Assembly (NCBI GenBank): GCA_963800505.1 | Contig: CAWDBL010000004.1 | Location: 176,550-240,549, forward strand | Direction of reading: 5' to 3' | Origin: Fodinibacter sp963800505 | Lineage (GTDB): Bacteria; Actinomycetota; Actinomycetes; Actinomycetales; Dermatophilaceae | Length of the DNA: 64,000 nucleotides | In this document: piece after piece, positions 26,363 to 36,095 of the stretch | Position numbering within the stretch: position 1 is the stretch's first letter | How the letters are laid out: every line of letters begins with the position of its first letter | The notes under the pieces: generated by a model | What the model was told of the DNA's origin: nothing | What the model saw: the letters and a program-made list of their open reading frames with translations, nothing else | Databases searched by the model: none | Position numbers and translations under genes: made by a program

Positions 26363-26617
26363 ATGAGCATCCATCCTACGGTCGGCACCGGGCTGGAAGC
26401 CGACCTGACGCAGATCCGACAGTTGCTGGGCCAACTGCGCTTTCCTGCCCAGCAAGACGACGTGCTTGCGGCACTGGTACGGAAGCGCGCCTCCTCGCGC
26501 CTGCTGTGGCACGTGGGCGTACTGCCCCGCACCCAGCAGTACCACACGCTGGACGACCTGTGTGATCAGGTCGCTCGCGGGCCCGGCCCCGGGGCACCAC
26601 CGCCACCAGGGCGCTGA
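26363..26617 (+). CDS. Small protein with a DUF2795-like fold
   Basis: 84 residues from ATG 26363. The part QLLGQLRFPAQQDDVLAALVRKRASSRLLWHVGVLPRTQQYHTLDDLCDQV matches the DUF2795 layout: a short motif at the N-terminus, a helix, then LP...Y.....D....V. Function unknown. The Pro-rich end is probably disordered. Confidence 0.6.
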   Translation: MSIHPTVGTGLEADLTQIRQLLGQLRFPAQQDDVLAALVRKRASSRLLWHVGVLPRTQQYHTLDDLCDQVARGPGPGAPPPPGR

Positions 26618-27099
26618 CCCGTGTCCGAGGGACGGCTCGTCAGAGTGGTCTGACCAGCGGTGACAGGGCGTGCGTGATGGACCATCGTGGGATCAATGCC
26701 TGCGCGCAGGCCGTCACCGTGGTGCTCGAGCGGTCGTGGAGACCGGATCTCATCAAGGTGTGACTCCTCAGTTCAAGTGCTGCCATGACCCGGCTGTGGC
26801 AGTTCGTCGACTGCACCACTCAGCTGTCGCTGCCTTACGTCACCGGCGCGATGAGCTTCTCCTCTGGGGTAAGGATCGGCGACAAACAAGGACGTGCTCG
26901 GCGTCAAGGAGCGGCAGCAACAGCACGTCGGTGGGGCAACGCTGGTCAACAGGTTCTAGCAGGCTCCCCGCGCATGGCGCTGATGCGGCGACGTGACGCA
27001 CCGCCGACGGCAGGCTTTGCCTGGTTTGGTCGGCGCCACGTTCGGGACCGAGGCGGCCGATGTACTCGGGGCCGATCGGGCCTCCTCGGCTGCGTGTGA
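26618..27099. other. Gene-free stretch
   Basis: About 480 bases, with slightly lower GC near 26760-26900. Plus-strand open frames are short and Arg/Ser-rich without a family match. Nothing assigned. Confidence 0.35.
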
Positions 27100-27957
27100 C
27101 TACGGTCGGGCGAGTCCGTCCCAGAACCCACGGATGTGGAGCGCAAGGGCCTCTGGCTGCTCAAGTGGGATCAGGGTGCGGGCTGCGGGGATCGTGACCG
27201 CCTTCGCATCGGGTGCGAGGGCGGCGGCAGCCTTGCGGGCCTCGGGGGTCCAATCGCCGCGGTCGTCGGAGGCGACGAACAGGCTCGGGACTGTGAGGTC
27301 GGCGAGCTCTGCGGTTACGTCGACGCGGTTGAGGATGAAGGACAGGATGGCCAGAGCCATGCTGCGCCGGCTTGGTCGTTGCAGGGACTCCACGACGGCT
27401 CGCTGGATCGGCTTGCAGGCTATGGAGGTGTCGGTGAGCATCCCGGCCAGGATCGCCGATCGCACGGGCCTGACGGGGCCGGCAGTACGCAGGATCGGCA
27501 GGAGCAGCTTGATCTGGGTTCGCAGCGCGTCGGGAATGGGCTGCGTCGGCGAGCTGACGGCCACCAGGCTGCGCAGCACCCCGGCTCGGGCGCCGAGCTC
27601 GAACCCGACATGTCCGCCGAAGGCGTTGCCGACCCAGTCGACCGGGCTGCGGATGCCCAGCGCGTCGAGCAGGTCGGCTGCGGCGTCGGCGGCTCCCGCG
27701 ATGTCGCTGACGGCGCGCAGCGACTCGCTGGCTCCGAGCCCCGGCGGGTCGATGAGGTGGTACCGGCGGCCGGACGGAAGCAGCGGCACCACCGGGTCCC
27801 AGGTGTGGCTGTCGACGAACATCGACGACCACAAGACGGTGGGGATGCCCTCGCCGATCGAGCGCACGTGGAGCCGGCCCAGCCGGGTGGGGACCTCGGT
27901 GGCGCTCTCGGCCAGCGCCTCAGCCCAGCTGCGGTTCGGGACGTTCGGGTCGTTCAT
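27100..27957 (-). CDS. Alpha/beta hydrolase-fold protein lacking the nucleophile Ser
   Basis: 285 residues from ATG 27957, preceded by AAGGA. The fold is clear: TVLWSSMFVDSHTWDPVVPLL, YHLIDPPGLGASE, the strand-elbow VDWVGNAFGGHVGFELG, and a C-terminal IRGFWDGL. At the elbow the usual G-x-S-x-G reads G-N-A-F-G, so the nucleophile position is Ala. I believe related actinobacterial proteins have GNAWGG here. Such proteins may be non-catalytic or use another chemistry. The gene is monocistronic. Confidence 0.8.
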   Translation of the reverse strand: MNDPNVPNRSWAEALAESATEVPTRLGRLHVRSIGEGIPTVLWSSMFVDSHTWDPVVPLLPSGRRYHLIDPPGLGASESLRAVSDIAGAADAAADLLDALGIRSPVDWVGNAFGGHVGFELGARAGVLRSLVAVSSPTQPIPDALRTQIKLLLPILRTAGPVRPVRSAILAGMLTDTSIACKPIQRAVVESLQRPSRRSMALAILSFILNRVDVTAELADLTVPSLFVASDDRGDWTPEARKAAAALAPDAKAVTIPAARTLIPLEQPEALALHIRGFWDGLARP

Positions 27958-28378
27958 GGTCTGTCCTTGCTGCTCGTCGCGGTCCAGGCAGCGGTGGCTG
28001 ACGGCACATGGAAGCGTCTGAAGATCCGCCGACGACGAGTGCGGCTGGGCGTTCTTCGACGCCTCCAAGAACCAGTCGCGCAGCTGGTGTGAGTGGGGGT
28101 GCGGCAACCGCGCCAAGACCCGCACCTACCGCGCCCGACGACGTGCCACCACGCCCGGCCACGAGACGACCTAGTGCCCAACGGGGCAGTCGCGTCACAC
28201 CACGAGACCCGCCTCAGGGTCTCCCCTGCAGCGAGTGAGGACACAGTCGACGTCGACGATGCAATCCCTCGGACCGTGCTGCAATGGCATGCCGCAGATC
28301 GCGCGGGCGTTCAGGCGGCGCATAGACGCGGGTCGAGTCGCCCCACTCGCGGCATGAGCGCGCCTGTAGCCTCTGCGC
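27958..28378. other. Divergent intergenic region
   Basis: About 420 bases between the minus-strand hydrolase and the plus-strand S66 peptidase genes. It presumably holds both promoters. No palindrome or gene is convincing. Confidence 0.4.
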
Positions 28379-29368
28379 ATGGAGTACGTGTTACCCCCGA
28401 AGCTACGGCCCGGGTCTCACGTTCGGGTGGTGGCCCCGGCACGCTCGCGGGCGATGATCACCGCAGGCAACAACAACGCCGTCATCGCAGAGCGGCACGT
28501 GGCCGACCTCGGGCTGCGCATCTCCTACGGCGAGCACGTCGATGAACGTGACCGGTACGACTCGTCCTCGATCGCGTCTCGCGTCGCCGACCTGCACGCT
28601 GCGTACGCCGATCCCTCCGTCGACGGGCTGCTGACCGTCATCGGCGGCTTCAACAGCAACGAGCTGCTGCCTCACCTGGACTTCGACCTGATCGGCGACA
28701 AACCGAAGATCCTGTGCGGGTACTCCGACATCACCGCGCTGCAGAACGCCATCACCGCCACCACGGGGGTCGTCACGTACTCCGGGCCGCACTGGTCGAC
28801 CTTCGGGATGCGCGACCTCGGTGAGCGAACTCGTGAGTGGTTTCGTCAGAGCCTCATGAGTGACGACCCGGTCGTCGTCGAGCCGGGCACGTGGTTCACC
28901 GACGACTTGTGGTTCCTCGACCAGAACAACCGCACCCGGCTGCCTACCGACGGCTGGTGGGTCCTGCACCCCGGTCAGGTCGAGGGCCGCATCGTCGGCG
29001 GAAACCTGTGCACCCTCAACCTGCTCCAGGGCACTCCTTACATGCCGTCGATCGCTGACATGGTCCTGTTCGTGGAAGACGACGAGATCAGCAACCCCGT
29101 CGAGTTCCGCCGCGACATCCACTCGCTGATGCAGCAGCCAGCAGCCGAGACCGTACGCGCTCTGGTCATCGGACGATTCCAGCAGGCCAGCGAGGTCTCT
29201 CGGGAGGACCTACGGGCGCTCGTCGAGGACATCCCCAGCCTGAGCGGGAAGCCGGTACTCGCCAACGTCGACTTCGGTCACACCAACCCCGCCATGACCT
29301 TCCCGATCGGCGGGACGGTGCAGGTCGTCGCAACCGAGAACCCCCGCCTCACCTTGACCCAGCACTGA
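28379..29368 (+). CDS. S66-family serine carboxypeptidase, MccF-like
   Basis: 329 residues. The catalytic Ser is in ILCGYSDITALQNAI. Downstream parts include GRIVGGNLCTLNLLQGTPYMP, FVEDDE with the catalytic Glu, and the His in VDFGHTNPAMTFPIGG. The strand VIGGFNSNELLPHLDFDLI is of the MccF type (self-immunity to microcin C-like aminoacyl-nucleotides) rather than a dedicated LD-carboxypeptidase. The role is either cell-wall tetrapeptide trimming or detoxifying an aminoacyl-nucleotide antibiotic. No microcin genes are nearby. Cytoplasmic. Confidence 0.88.
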   Translation: MEYVLPPKLRPGSHVRVVAPARSRAMITAGNNNAVIAERHVADLGLRISYGEHVDERDRYDSSSIASRVADLHAAYADPSVDGLLTVIGGFNSNELLPHLDFDLIGDKPKILCGYSDITALQNAITATTGVVTYSGPHWSTFGMRDLGERTREWFRQSLMSDDPVVVEPGTWFTDDLWFLDQNNRTRLPTDGWWVLHPGQVEGRIVGGNLCTLNLLQGTPYMPSIADMVLFVEDDEISNPVEFRRDIHSLMQQPAAETVRALVIGRFQQASEVSREDLRALVEDIPSLSGKPVLANVDFGHTNPAMTFPIGGTVQVVATENPRLTLTQH

Positions 29369-29529
29369 CCAACGCCCGCCCGGGCCGACCGTCAACAACG
29401 AGAAGCAAGCTCGCTCGCCGGCAGGAGACGCACGTTCGACTCTGCTCGAAAGGTCTCGACGTCCAGACGATGGAGAAGGTCTTCCCCCTTCTCGCTTGAA
29501 GGCAGGAAGTCAACAGCCGGCGACTCAAG

Positions 29530-30702
29530 TCAGCGGTGTCCACTCTTCTGGTCGGCGAGCGAGTAGAAGAAGAGCGCCACCGGACGGTAGATGACGTGCG
29601 CGAACTTCGTGAACGGTATGAAGAGGAGCAGCTCCATCGCGATGGCCACGTGCACGAGGAAGACCCAGTAGCCCCACGCCGGTGTCGGCGGCGCGTACAG
29701 GGCGACCTCGATCAGGAAGCCGGTGAACCCGGTCAGCCAGAGCAGGGCCAGGAACATCCAGTCCGAGGCCGTGGAGACGGTGGCGGCGCGGTTGTACTTC
29801 TGCCACCGGTTGACCGCGAACATCGTCACGCCGTACATCAGCATGAGCCCGCCGATCGTGCCGATGAGTCGCGACGGGTACCAGATGGGGATCGCGGTGC
29901 CGGTCTCCTTGACGCCGATGACGTCCAGCCCGTAGTCGAGCGAGGTGGCGACCAACAGGCCGATGAAGCCCCAGATGGTCATGGCGTGGATGAACCAGCG
30001 CCTGCGGTACCACGGCTCCACCCGCAGGTCGTCCTTGCAGTCCTCTCGGTACCGCCGCTGGCCGATGGACTCGATGCCGACCGAGAACCACAGGGCCTGC
30101 AGAGTGCGCCTCCGGGCCTCGGGGCTCTCGACGAGCGAGCTCCAGCTCACACCCTCCTTGCGGGCCATGCCGCGGGCCATCGACGCCGTCCCGGCGAGGC
30201 CGGCCAGGGCGACGACGGCCATGATCGCGATGCCCAGCCAGTGCACGACGTGGTTGGGCACGAACGTGAACAGCTCCAACGAGCGGGTGGGCATGATGTC
30301 GCTCGAGGCGTACAGGAACCCGGCCAGCAGGAAGAACACCGCCAGCGAGACCACCGTGCCGAGGACCGGCCGGGTGTAGAGCACCTTGGCGATCCGGGTC
30401 CGGTCGTGGCTGGCCGTCGCGTAGCGCCGGGCGGAGGCCATGAACTCGCCGGGGTCCGCCTCCGTCGGGCAGCTGTCGGAACACAGCCCGCAGTGGTAGC
30501 AGGTCCAGAGCTCCTTGCTGGATCGCAGCTCATCGGCCATCCCGACCTGCGCGTAGCGGATCATCCGTCGCGGGAACAGCGCGTCGTTGTCGACCAGTGG
30601 GCAGATCGCCGTGCAGTTGCCACAGTTGAAGCAGGCGCTGATGTCGGCGGCGCCGTAGCGCTGGAGGTCTGCAAGGAGGTTGGTGTCGGCCAGGGCGGTC
30701 AT
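29530..30702 (-). CDS. QmoC/HdrC-like membrane iron-sulfur subunit
   Basis: 390 residues from ATG 30702, with AGGAGG upstream. The N-terminal cytoplasmic part has two 4Fe-4S motifs, CFNCGNCTAICP (about 24-35) and CYHCGLCSDSCP (about 68-79). Six TM helices follow (from about 115 to the end), with His residues placed as heme b ligands in DsrM/HdrE-type proteins (HVVHW, FIHAM, LVHVAIAME, FAHVIYRP). This fusion of HdrC and HdrE-like halves is the QmoC arrangement and links soluble HdrA subunits to menaquinone. It is the last gene of the seven-gene operon, overlapping the previous gene by ATGA. Confidence 0.85.
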   Translation of the reverse strand: MTALADTNLLADLQRYGAADISACFNCGNCTAICPLVDNDALFPRRMIRYAQVGMADELRSSKELWTCYHCGLCSDSCPTEADPGEFMASARRYATASHDRTRIAKVLYTRPVLGTVVSLAVFFLLAGFLYASSDIMPTRSLELFTFVPNHVVHWLGIAIMAVVALAGLAGTASMARGMARKEGVSWSSLVESPEARRRTLQALWFSVGIESIGQRRYREDCKDDLRVEPWYRRRWFIHAMTIWGFIGLLVATSLDYGLDVIGVKETGTAIPIWYPSRLIGTIGGLMLMYGVTMFAVNRWQKYNRAATVSTASDWMFLALLWLTGFTGFLIEVALYAPPTPAWGYWVFLVHVAIAMELLLFIPFTKFAHVIYRPVALFFYSLADQKSGHR

Positions 30703-30965
30703 GAGGTCGCCTCCTGGTCGACGGCGCGGTACTGGAAGTAGCCGTCGTCGTCGGCGTCGGGTACCTCTTCGAGCAGGCCGTAGCGGCGCATGCCCATCAC
30801 CCAGAACAGGGTTTCCCGAGGAGGACCGCCGATGCGTTCGGCGATGGCGGGGATGGTGAGGGGGCCGTCCGCCAGCGCAGTTAGAATTGGTGTGTGCATG
30901 AGGGGCTCCTCGCGGATGATCTCCCTCGTCGGGCGCAGGGCGGGCTCGTTGAGCGTCGGGTTCAT
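30699..30965 (-). CDS. Small winged-helix-like protein within the Hdr/Qmo operon
   Basis: 88 residues from ATG 30965. The central LMHTPILTALADGPLTIPAIAERIGGPPRETLFWVMGMRRYGLLEEVPD looks like a winged-helix domain (helix, HTH, then a short wing). It overlaps both neighbours by four bases (ATGA), so it is made stoichiometrically with the HdrA and QmoC-like subunits. It could be a small structural or regulatory subunit rather than a DNA-binding regulator. The exact family is not identified. Confidence 0.65.
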   Translation of the reverse strand: MNPTLNEPALRPTREIIREEPLMHTPILTALADGPLTIPAIAERIGGPPRETLFWVMGMRRYGLLEEVPDADDDGYFQYRAVDQEATS

Positions 30966-32788
30966 GCCACAGGCTCCTTCGTGAGGTCCGGGACGAGACC
31001 GTCGATCGCGGCCCGCATCTGGGCGTCGGTGTACCCGAGGAGGTCGATCGCGCCCTCGGTGCAGTACGGCACGCAGCCCCCGCACCCCTTGCAGGTCGCT
31101 GCGGCGATGGTGGCCTTGTGCCCGTCGTCGCAGAGGTAGGTGGAGATCGCGTCGTAGGGGCACGTCGTGAGGCACTCGTCACAGCCGGTGCACGCGTCGG
31201 CGTGCACGGTCGCGACCAGCGGGTCCAGCTCGGCGAAGCCCTTCTTGAGCAGGGCAGCGCTCTGGGCGACGGCGGCGAGCCCCGAGGCCACGCTCTCCGG
31301 GGCGGTCTTGGGCCCCTGGCAGGTGCCGGCGATGAGCACTCCGTCGACGACGGTCTCGACCGGTCGCAGCTTCGGGTGGATCTCGTTGTAGAAGCCGTCG
31401 GTGCCCAGTGGCAGCTTGAGCAGGTCGGTCAGTGCTGCGTTCTCGCGCGGGACCATCCCGGTCACCAGGACCACGAGGTCGACGGGCAGGGTCACCCCGA
31501 GCCCTTCGGTGAGGAGGTCCGTCGTCGACACGAGGAGCCCTCCGCTGTCCGAGCGGGTCACTGTCGGTGGGGTGTCATCGGGGAACTTCAGGTAGACCGA
31601 GCCCGCCTGGCGCGAGTCGGTGTACATGAGCTCGTGCTTCCCGTAGGTGCGGATGTCGCGGTTGAGGTGGTACTGCTTCACCGACGGGTCGAGACCCGCG
31701 ACCTCCAGCGAGGCGTGGATCGTGGCTGCGCAGCAGAACTTCGAGCAGTACTCGTTGCCCCCCTTCTGCCGGCTGCCGACGCAGTAGATGTACGCCACAG
31801 CGCCGACCCTGCGTCCCTGGTAGGTCAGCGGGCCCTCGGCAGCGTCGACCATGGCCTTGAAGTCCGGCAGGGTGAGGACGCCCTCGATGCCGTAGCCGAG
31901 CTCGCCGGCATCCGGCTGGTACGTGTCGAAGCCGGTGGCCACGACGATGGCGCCGACGTCGGTGGGGATCACGTCGGTGCTGCCGTCCGGCCTGGTGACC
32001 GTGACCTGCGCGACGTAGTTGCCGAAGCTGCCGGACTTGCCGGTCAGCTCGGCGCTGGTCCACACCGTGATCCCCGGTCGGGTACTCACGTCGTGCACGA
32101 GGCGCTCGATCTGTTCCCTGCCGGTCGTGTCGTGGGGGAACATCGGTCCGAACGTGCCGACCCAGCCGCCGAGCACGGGCGCCTTCTCGACGAGGAACAC
32201 GCCCAGCCCGATGTCGGCCAGCCCCACCGCCGCGCGCAGGCCGGCCACGCCGCCACCGACGACCATGGCCTTGGCCTGGGTCTCGACGACGAGGGGCACG
32301 AGCGGCTCGGACAGCCTGGTCTTGTTGACCCCCGACTTCACCAGGCCGATGACCTTCTCGGTCGCTCCCTCGAAGTCGTCGTTGTGCGCCCAGGAGCCCT
32401 GCTCGCGGACGTTGACCTGGGTGTAGTTGTAGGGGTTCAGGTCCGCACGCGTGGAGACGTTGCGGAACGTCACCTGGTGCAGCTTCGGCGAGCAGGAGGC
32501 CACGACGAGGCCGTCCAGGCCGCGGCTGCGGATGTCGTGGATCATGTCCTTCTGCGTGCCGTCGGAGCAGGCGAACATGGTGGTCTCCGAGACGACCACG
32601 TCGGGGTCGTCCTTGAGGGCGTCGGCAACGGCCTGCACGTCGACGTAGTCGGAGATGTTGCCGCCGCAGTGGCAGATGTAGACGCCGATCCGGCGTTGAC
32701 CACCTTCGCCGACCGGCTCGACCGGCAGGTGCGTCCGGCCCGACCCTTCGTCGTCCATCGGGGTCCCGGTCTCGAGCTCGTCGTTCAT
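30962..32788 (-). CDS. hdrA: HdrA-like FAD/iron-sulfur subunit (QmoA/HdrA family)
   Basis: 608 residues from ATG 32788, with AGGAGG. N-terminal CHCGGNISDYVDV and a CSDGTQKDMI/ASCSPKLHQVTFRN region are typical of HdrA. The FAD Rossmann motif is VVGGGVAGLRAAVGLADIG (about 173), followed by CVGSRQKGGNEYCSKFCC cluster-binding cysteines and two C-terminal ferredoxin motifs, CTGCDECLTTCP and CKGCGGCVPYCTEG. It would pass electrons between FAD, the GltD-containing HdrA and the QmoC-like subunit. It overlaps the neighbouring genes at both ends. It lacks a selenocysteine-type motif. Confidence 0.9.
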   Translation of the reverse strand: MNDELETGTPMDDEGSGRTHLPVEPVGEGGQRRIGVYICHCGGNISDYVDVQAVADALKDDPDVVVSETTMFACSDGTQKDMIHDIRSRGLDGLVVASCSPKLHQVTFRNVSTRADLNPYNYTQVNVREQGSWAHNDDFEGATEKVIGLVKSGVNKTRLSEPLVPLVVETQAKAMVVGGGVAGLRAAVGLADIGLGVFLVEKAPVLGGWVGTFGPMFPHDTTGREQIERLVHDVSTRPGITVWTSAELTGKSGSFGNYVAQVTVTRPDGSTDVIPTDVGAIVVATGFDTYQPDAGELGYGIEGVLTLPDFKAMVDAAEGPLTYQGRRVGAVAYIYCVGSRQKGGNEYCSKFCCAATIHASLEVAGLDPSVKQYHLNRDIRTYGKHELMYTDSRQAGSVYLKFPDDTPPTVTRSDSGGLLVSTTDLLTEGLGVTLPVDLVVLVTGMVPRENAALTDLLKLPLGTDGFYNEIHPKLRPVETVVDGVLIAGTCQGPKTAPESVASGLAAVAQSAALLKKGFAELDPLVATVHADACTGCDECLTTCPYDAISTYLCDDGHKATIAAATCKGCGGCVPYCTEGAIDLLGYTDAQMRAAIDGLVPDLTKEPVA

Positions 32789-35509
32789 GCGAGCACCTCC
32801 TGTCCGACGTGGGCGTGCGCTTCGAGGTGGGCGGCCACCTGGGCCACCGCGGCCCCCGCATGCAGGATCGTGTCGACGATGTCCTTGGCGCCGGCGGCCG
32901 TGCCGGCCACGAAGACGCCGGGGATGTCGGTCTGCCCCGGGTCGAGGTTCTCGCTCGGCTCGGCCACGTAGGCGAACTCGTCCAGTCCGAGGTCCGCGTC
33001 GACGAACAGCCGCTCGACGTCGCGGTTGGGCTGGATCCCGACGGCCAGGACCACGAGGTCGTACTCCGCCTCGACGATCCCGCCGCCGTTCTCGATGTCC
33101 TCGTAGCGCAGGACCAGGTCACCGTTGTCGCGCTCGGTGATCTTGGAGACGCGGCCCTTGATGTACTGCGCCCCCATGTCCTTGGCCTGCTCATAGAACT
33201 CGTCGTACCGCTTACCGGCGGCGCGCATGTCCATGTAGTGCATGCTCACGTCGGCGAGGGGCAGCGAGCCCATGATCAGCTGGTTCTGCTTGATGGAGTA
33301 CATGCAGCAGAACTTCGAGCACAGCTCGTTGCCGACCTGCTTGTCGCGTGAACCCGTGCAGGACACGTAGGCGATCCGGTCGGGCACCTTGCCGTCGCTG
33401 GGCCGCAGGATGGTGTTGAACGGCCGGGTGGGTGCCAGCAACCGGTCCATCTGCATGCCGGTGATGACGTTGGGGAAGCGGCCGAAGCCGTACTCCGGCT
33501 TCAGGTCCGCCGCGAACAGCTTGTGGCCCGTCGACACCACGACGGCGCCGACCTCGATGTCCGCGACCGTGTCGCGCAGGTCGAAGTCGATACAGTCCGC
33601 GGGGCAGGCCTTGACGCACTCCTGGCACTCCGAGCACACCCCGCAGTCCAGGCAGCTGCCCGCACCGGAGCGCACCTGGTCCTGCGTCAGGGCCGCCTCG
33701 ATCTCGGTGAAGTCGGTGGGGTTCGGGACGAGCGCCACGTCGGCGGTGACGGGGTGCCGGTGCCCGAAGGCGGTCTGCCTGGCGAGCACGGCGTCGTGCT
33801 CGATGGTGGCCAGCCGGTCGTCCAAGCGCGGTGAAGCCGTCGAGCGGCCGGCCGTTCAGCCAGCGGTCGAGCATGTGCGCGGCCCGCCGGCCCGCCCCGA
33901 TCGCGGTGGTGATGTCGGTGGCGCCGGTCGCCACGTCACCGGCCGCGAAGACGTCCGGGATCGCGCTCTGCAGCGTCACCGGGTCCACCTGGATGCGTTC
34001 GCTGCGACCGGTCCCGGTGACCTGGGCGTAGAGCGCGGCCTCCGGGCTCATGCCGATGGTCGAGATCACGACGTCACAGTCCCGGACGTACTCGCTGCCC
34101 GGGATCGGCTCCGGACTCCGGCGACCGGAGGAGTCCGGGGCGCCCAGCTTCATCTTCTGCAGCCTGACCCCCACGACCTTGCCGTCGGCCACGAGCACCT
34201 CCGTGGGGTTGACCAGCAGCTCGAAGATCGCGCCCTCGGCCTCGGCGTCCTCGGACTCGACGTGGTGGGCCGGCATCTCACTGCGGCCGCGTCGGTAGAC
34301 CACGCGCGACTCGGCGGCTCCGAGTCGCCTGGCGACCCGGGCGGTGTCCATCGCGACGTTGCCGCCACCCACGATGACCACCCGCCGGCCGGCGAGGTCG
34401 GGCGCGTGGCCGTTGGCCACGTCATTGAGGAAGGCCAGCCCGTCGAGCGAGCCCTCGGCATCCTCGCCGGGGACGTTCATCCGGCTGGCGACCTGGGTTC
34501 CCGTGGCGACGATGATCGCGTCGTACCCCTGCGCCCGCAGGGCCTCGAGGTCGGAGACGGGTGCGTCGCACTCGATCGCGACTCCGAGGGCGGTGAGGTT
34601 GGCGATGTCGGCGTCGACGACGTCGTGGGGGAGCCGGTAGATCGGGATCGCGTGGCGTAGGAAGCCGCCCGGTGCCGAGCGCTTCTCCAGGATCGTGACG
34701 GCGTAGCCCTTGCGTGCCAGCTGCCAGGCGGCGGTGAGGCCGGCCGGGCCGGAGCCGACGATCACGACCTTCTTGCCGTTGGGAGGGTCGACCTCGACGC
34801 TCGGGCCGCCACCGGCCGCGTAGTGCCGGTCGGCCGCGAACCGCTTGATCAGCCGGATCGGCACGGCGCCTTCGAGCTTGGTGCGCGTGCACTCGGTCTC
34901 GCACGGGGCGTAGCAGGCCCGCCCCAGCGTGCCGACGAGCGGCGTGGCGTCCAGCACGAGCTGGAACGCCGCTTCGTACTTGCCCTCGCGGACCAAGGAC
35001 ACGTAGCCGTGTGCCTTGATGCCCGCCGGGCAGGCGCCGATGCAGGGCGAGGTGCCCTCGCGTTCCAGGACCGCCTTCTTGGGAACGGCCTGGGGGAACG
35101 CGATGTAGGCCGCCCGCCGGGCCGACAGGTCGGCGTTGAACTGGTCGGGTACCGCGACGGTGCAGACCCGTTCGCAGTCCTGGCAGCCGGTGCACGCATC
35201 CCAGTCGACGAAGCGCGAGCGCGACTGCACGGTGGCCGTGAACCGGCCCTGCTCGGCGCGCCGGATGCCCTGCACCTCGCTGTAGGCCATCGTCGTGATG
35301 TTCGGGTGGTTGATCGTCGAGGACATCTTGGGGCCTGAGATGCAGCTGGCGCAGTCCAGGGTCGGGAAGACCTTGCTCAGCAGGATCATCCGGCCGCCGA
35401 CGCTGGCCTCCTTCTCCACCAGCAGAACCTTGTAGCCCATGTCGCCCAGCTTCAGCGAGGACTCCATGCCGGCGATTCCGCTGCCGATGACGAGGACGTC
35501 GTAGTCCAT
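32785..35509 (-). CDS. hdrA: HdrA-like subunit with a GltD-type NAD(P)H domain, split by a frameshift
   Basis: Frame 1 from ATG 35509 reads FAD motif VIGSGIAGMESSLKLGDMGY, HdrA cysteines CASCISGPKM, ferredoxin motif CTGCQDCERVC, then an inserted GltD/NfnB-like part (CIGACPAGIKAHGYVSL, CYAPCETECTR, VGSGPAGLTAAWQLARKGY, IIVATGTQ) to about LNGRPLDGFTA. Near 33828 the signal moves to another frame: LDDRLATIEHDAVLARQTAF, CLDCGVCSECQECVKACP and an HdrA C-terminal half with CTGSRDKQVGNELCSKFCC, to 32785. One extra base separates the halves. The unshifted product (about 908 codons) would couple NAD(P)H to the Hdr complex. A source indel, a real split gene or recoding are all possible. Confidence 0.8.
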
Positions 35510-35591
35510 GGCGGTGCTCCAGTCTCGAACGTGTCGCAGGGGTCGTCCCGGCCGGCCGCTCCCGCGAGCGGGCGGCCCGGAACGAGGTGGC

Positions 35592-36071
35592 CTAGATGAA
35601 GAGGTTGACGTTGGCCTCGTCGGCGTCGCCGAGGTAGCTGGCCACGCCGGCGTACTCGAGCCCGTCGATGAGCTCTTCTTCCTTCAGCCCCATCACGTCC
35701 ATGGACATGGTGCAGGCGACCATCTTGATCTCCTGCTCCTTGGCCATGTCGATGAGGTCGGCCAGGGAGGTGATGTTCTGCTGCCGCATGACCTTCTTCA
35801 TCATCTTCGGACCCATCCCGGCCATGTTCATCCGGGACAGGCCGAGGTGCTCGGGCCCCTTCGGCATCATGAAGGCGAACATCTTCTGCAGCCCGCTCTT
35901 GGGTTGGGTGGTCGAGCCGTCCGGCTTGCGCAGGCAGTTCAACCCCCAGAAGGTGAAGAACATCGTGACCTCGTCACCCATGGCGGCGGCGCCGTTGGCG
36001 ATGATGAACGCGGCCATGACCTTGTCGAAGTCTCCGCTGAAGACGATGACCGTCTTGTGGCTGGTATCCAC
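35592..36071 (-). CDS. DsrE/DsrF/DrsH-family sulfur-transfer protein
   Basis: 159 residues from GTG 36071 with GAAAGG upstream. Features: VIVFSGDFDKVMAAFIIANGAAAMGDEVTMFFTFWGLNCLRK, with a Cys in the FWGLNC loop, and KMVACTMSMDVMGLKEEELIDG, with the expected active Cys in ACTMSMD. This is the DsrE2/peroxiredoxin-like group that exchanges persulfide sulfur with TusA. A Met-rich central helix (MFAFMMPKG...RMNMAGMGPKMMKKVM) could lie at the membrane surface. It sits between the MvhD-like and HdrA genes, consistent with delivering sulfur to the Hdr/Qmo complex. Confidence 0.88.
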   Translation of the reverse strand: MDTSHKTVIVFSGDFDKVMAAFIIANGAAAMGDEVTMFFTFWGLNCLRKPDGSTTQPKSGLQKMFAFMMPKGPEHLGLSRMNMAGMGPKMMKKVMRQQNITSLADLIDMAKEQEIKMVACTMSMDVMGLKEEELIDGLEYAGVASYLGDADEANVNLFI

Positions 36072-36095
36072 TGGTGGGCCTTTCAGATGTACCGG

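Noticed and set aside
29536..30741. 401-codon plus-strand open frame
   Set aside because: Antisense of the QmoC-like gene; no ribosome site or domain.
31118..32971. 617-codon plus-strand open frame
   Set aside because: Antisense shadow of the HdrA gene, which has clear motifs and overlapping operon neighbours.
33780..33880. prfB-type programmed +1 frameshift in HdrA
   Set aside because: The CTT to TTG slip fits, but there is no stop or rare codon in the A site and no upstream Shine-Dalgarno-like stimulator, so an indel or split gene is more likely.
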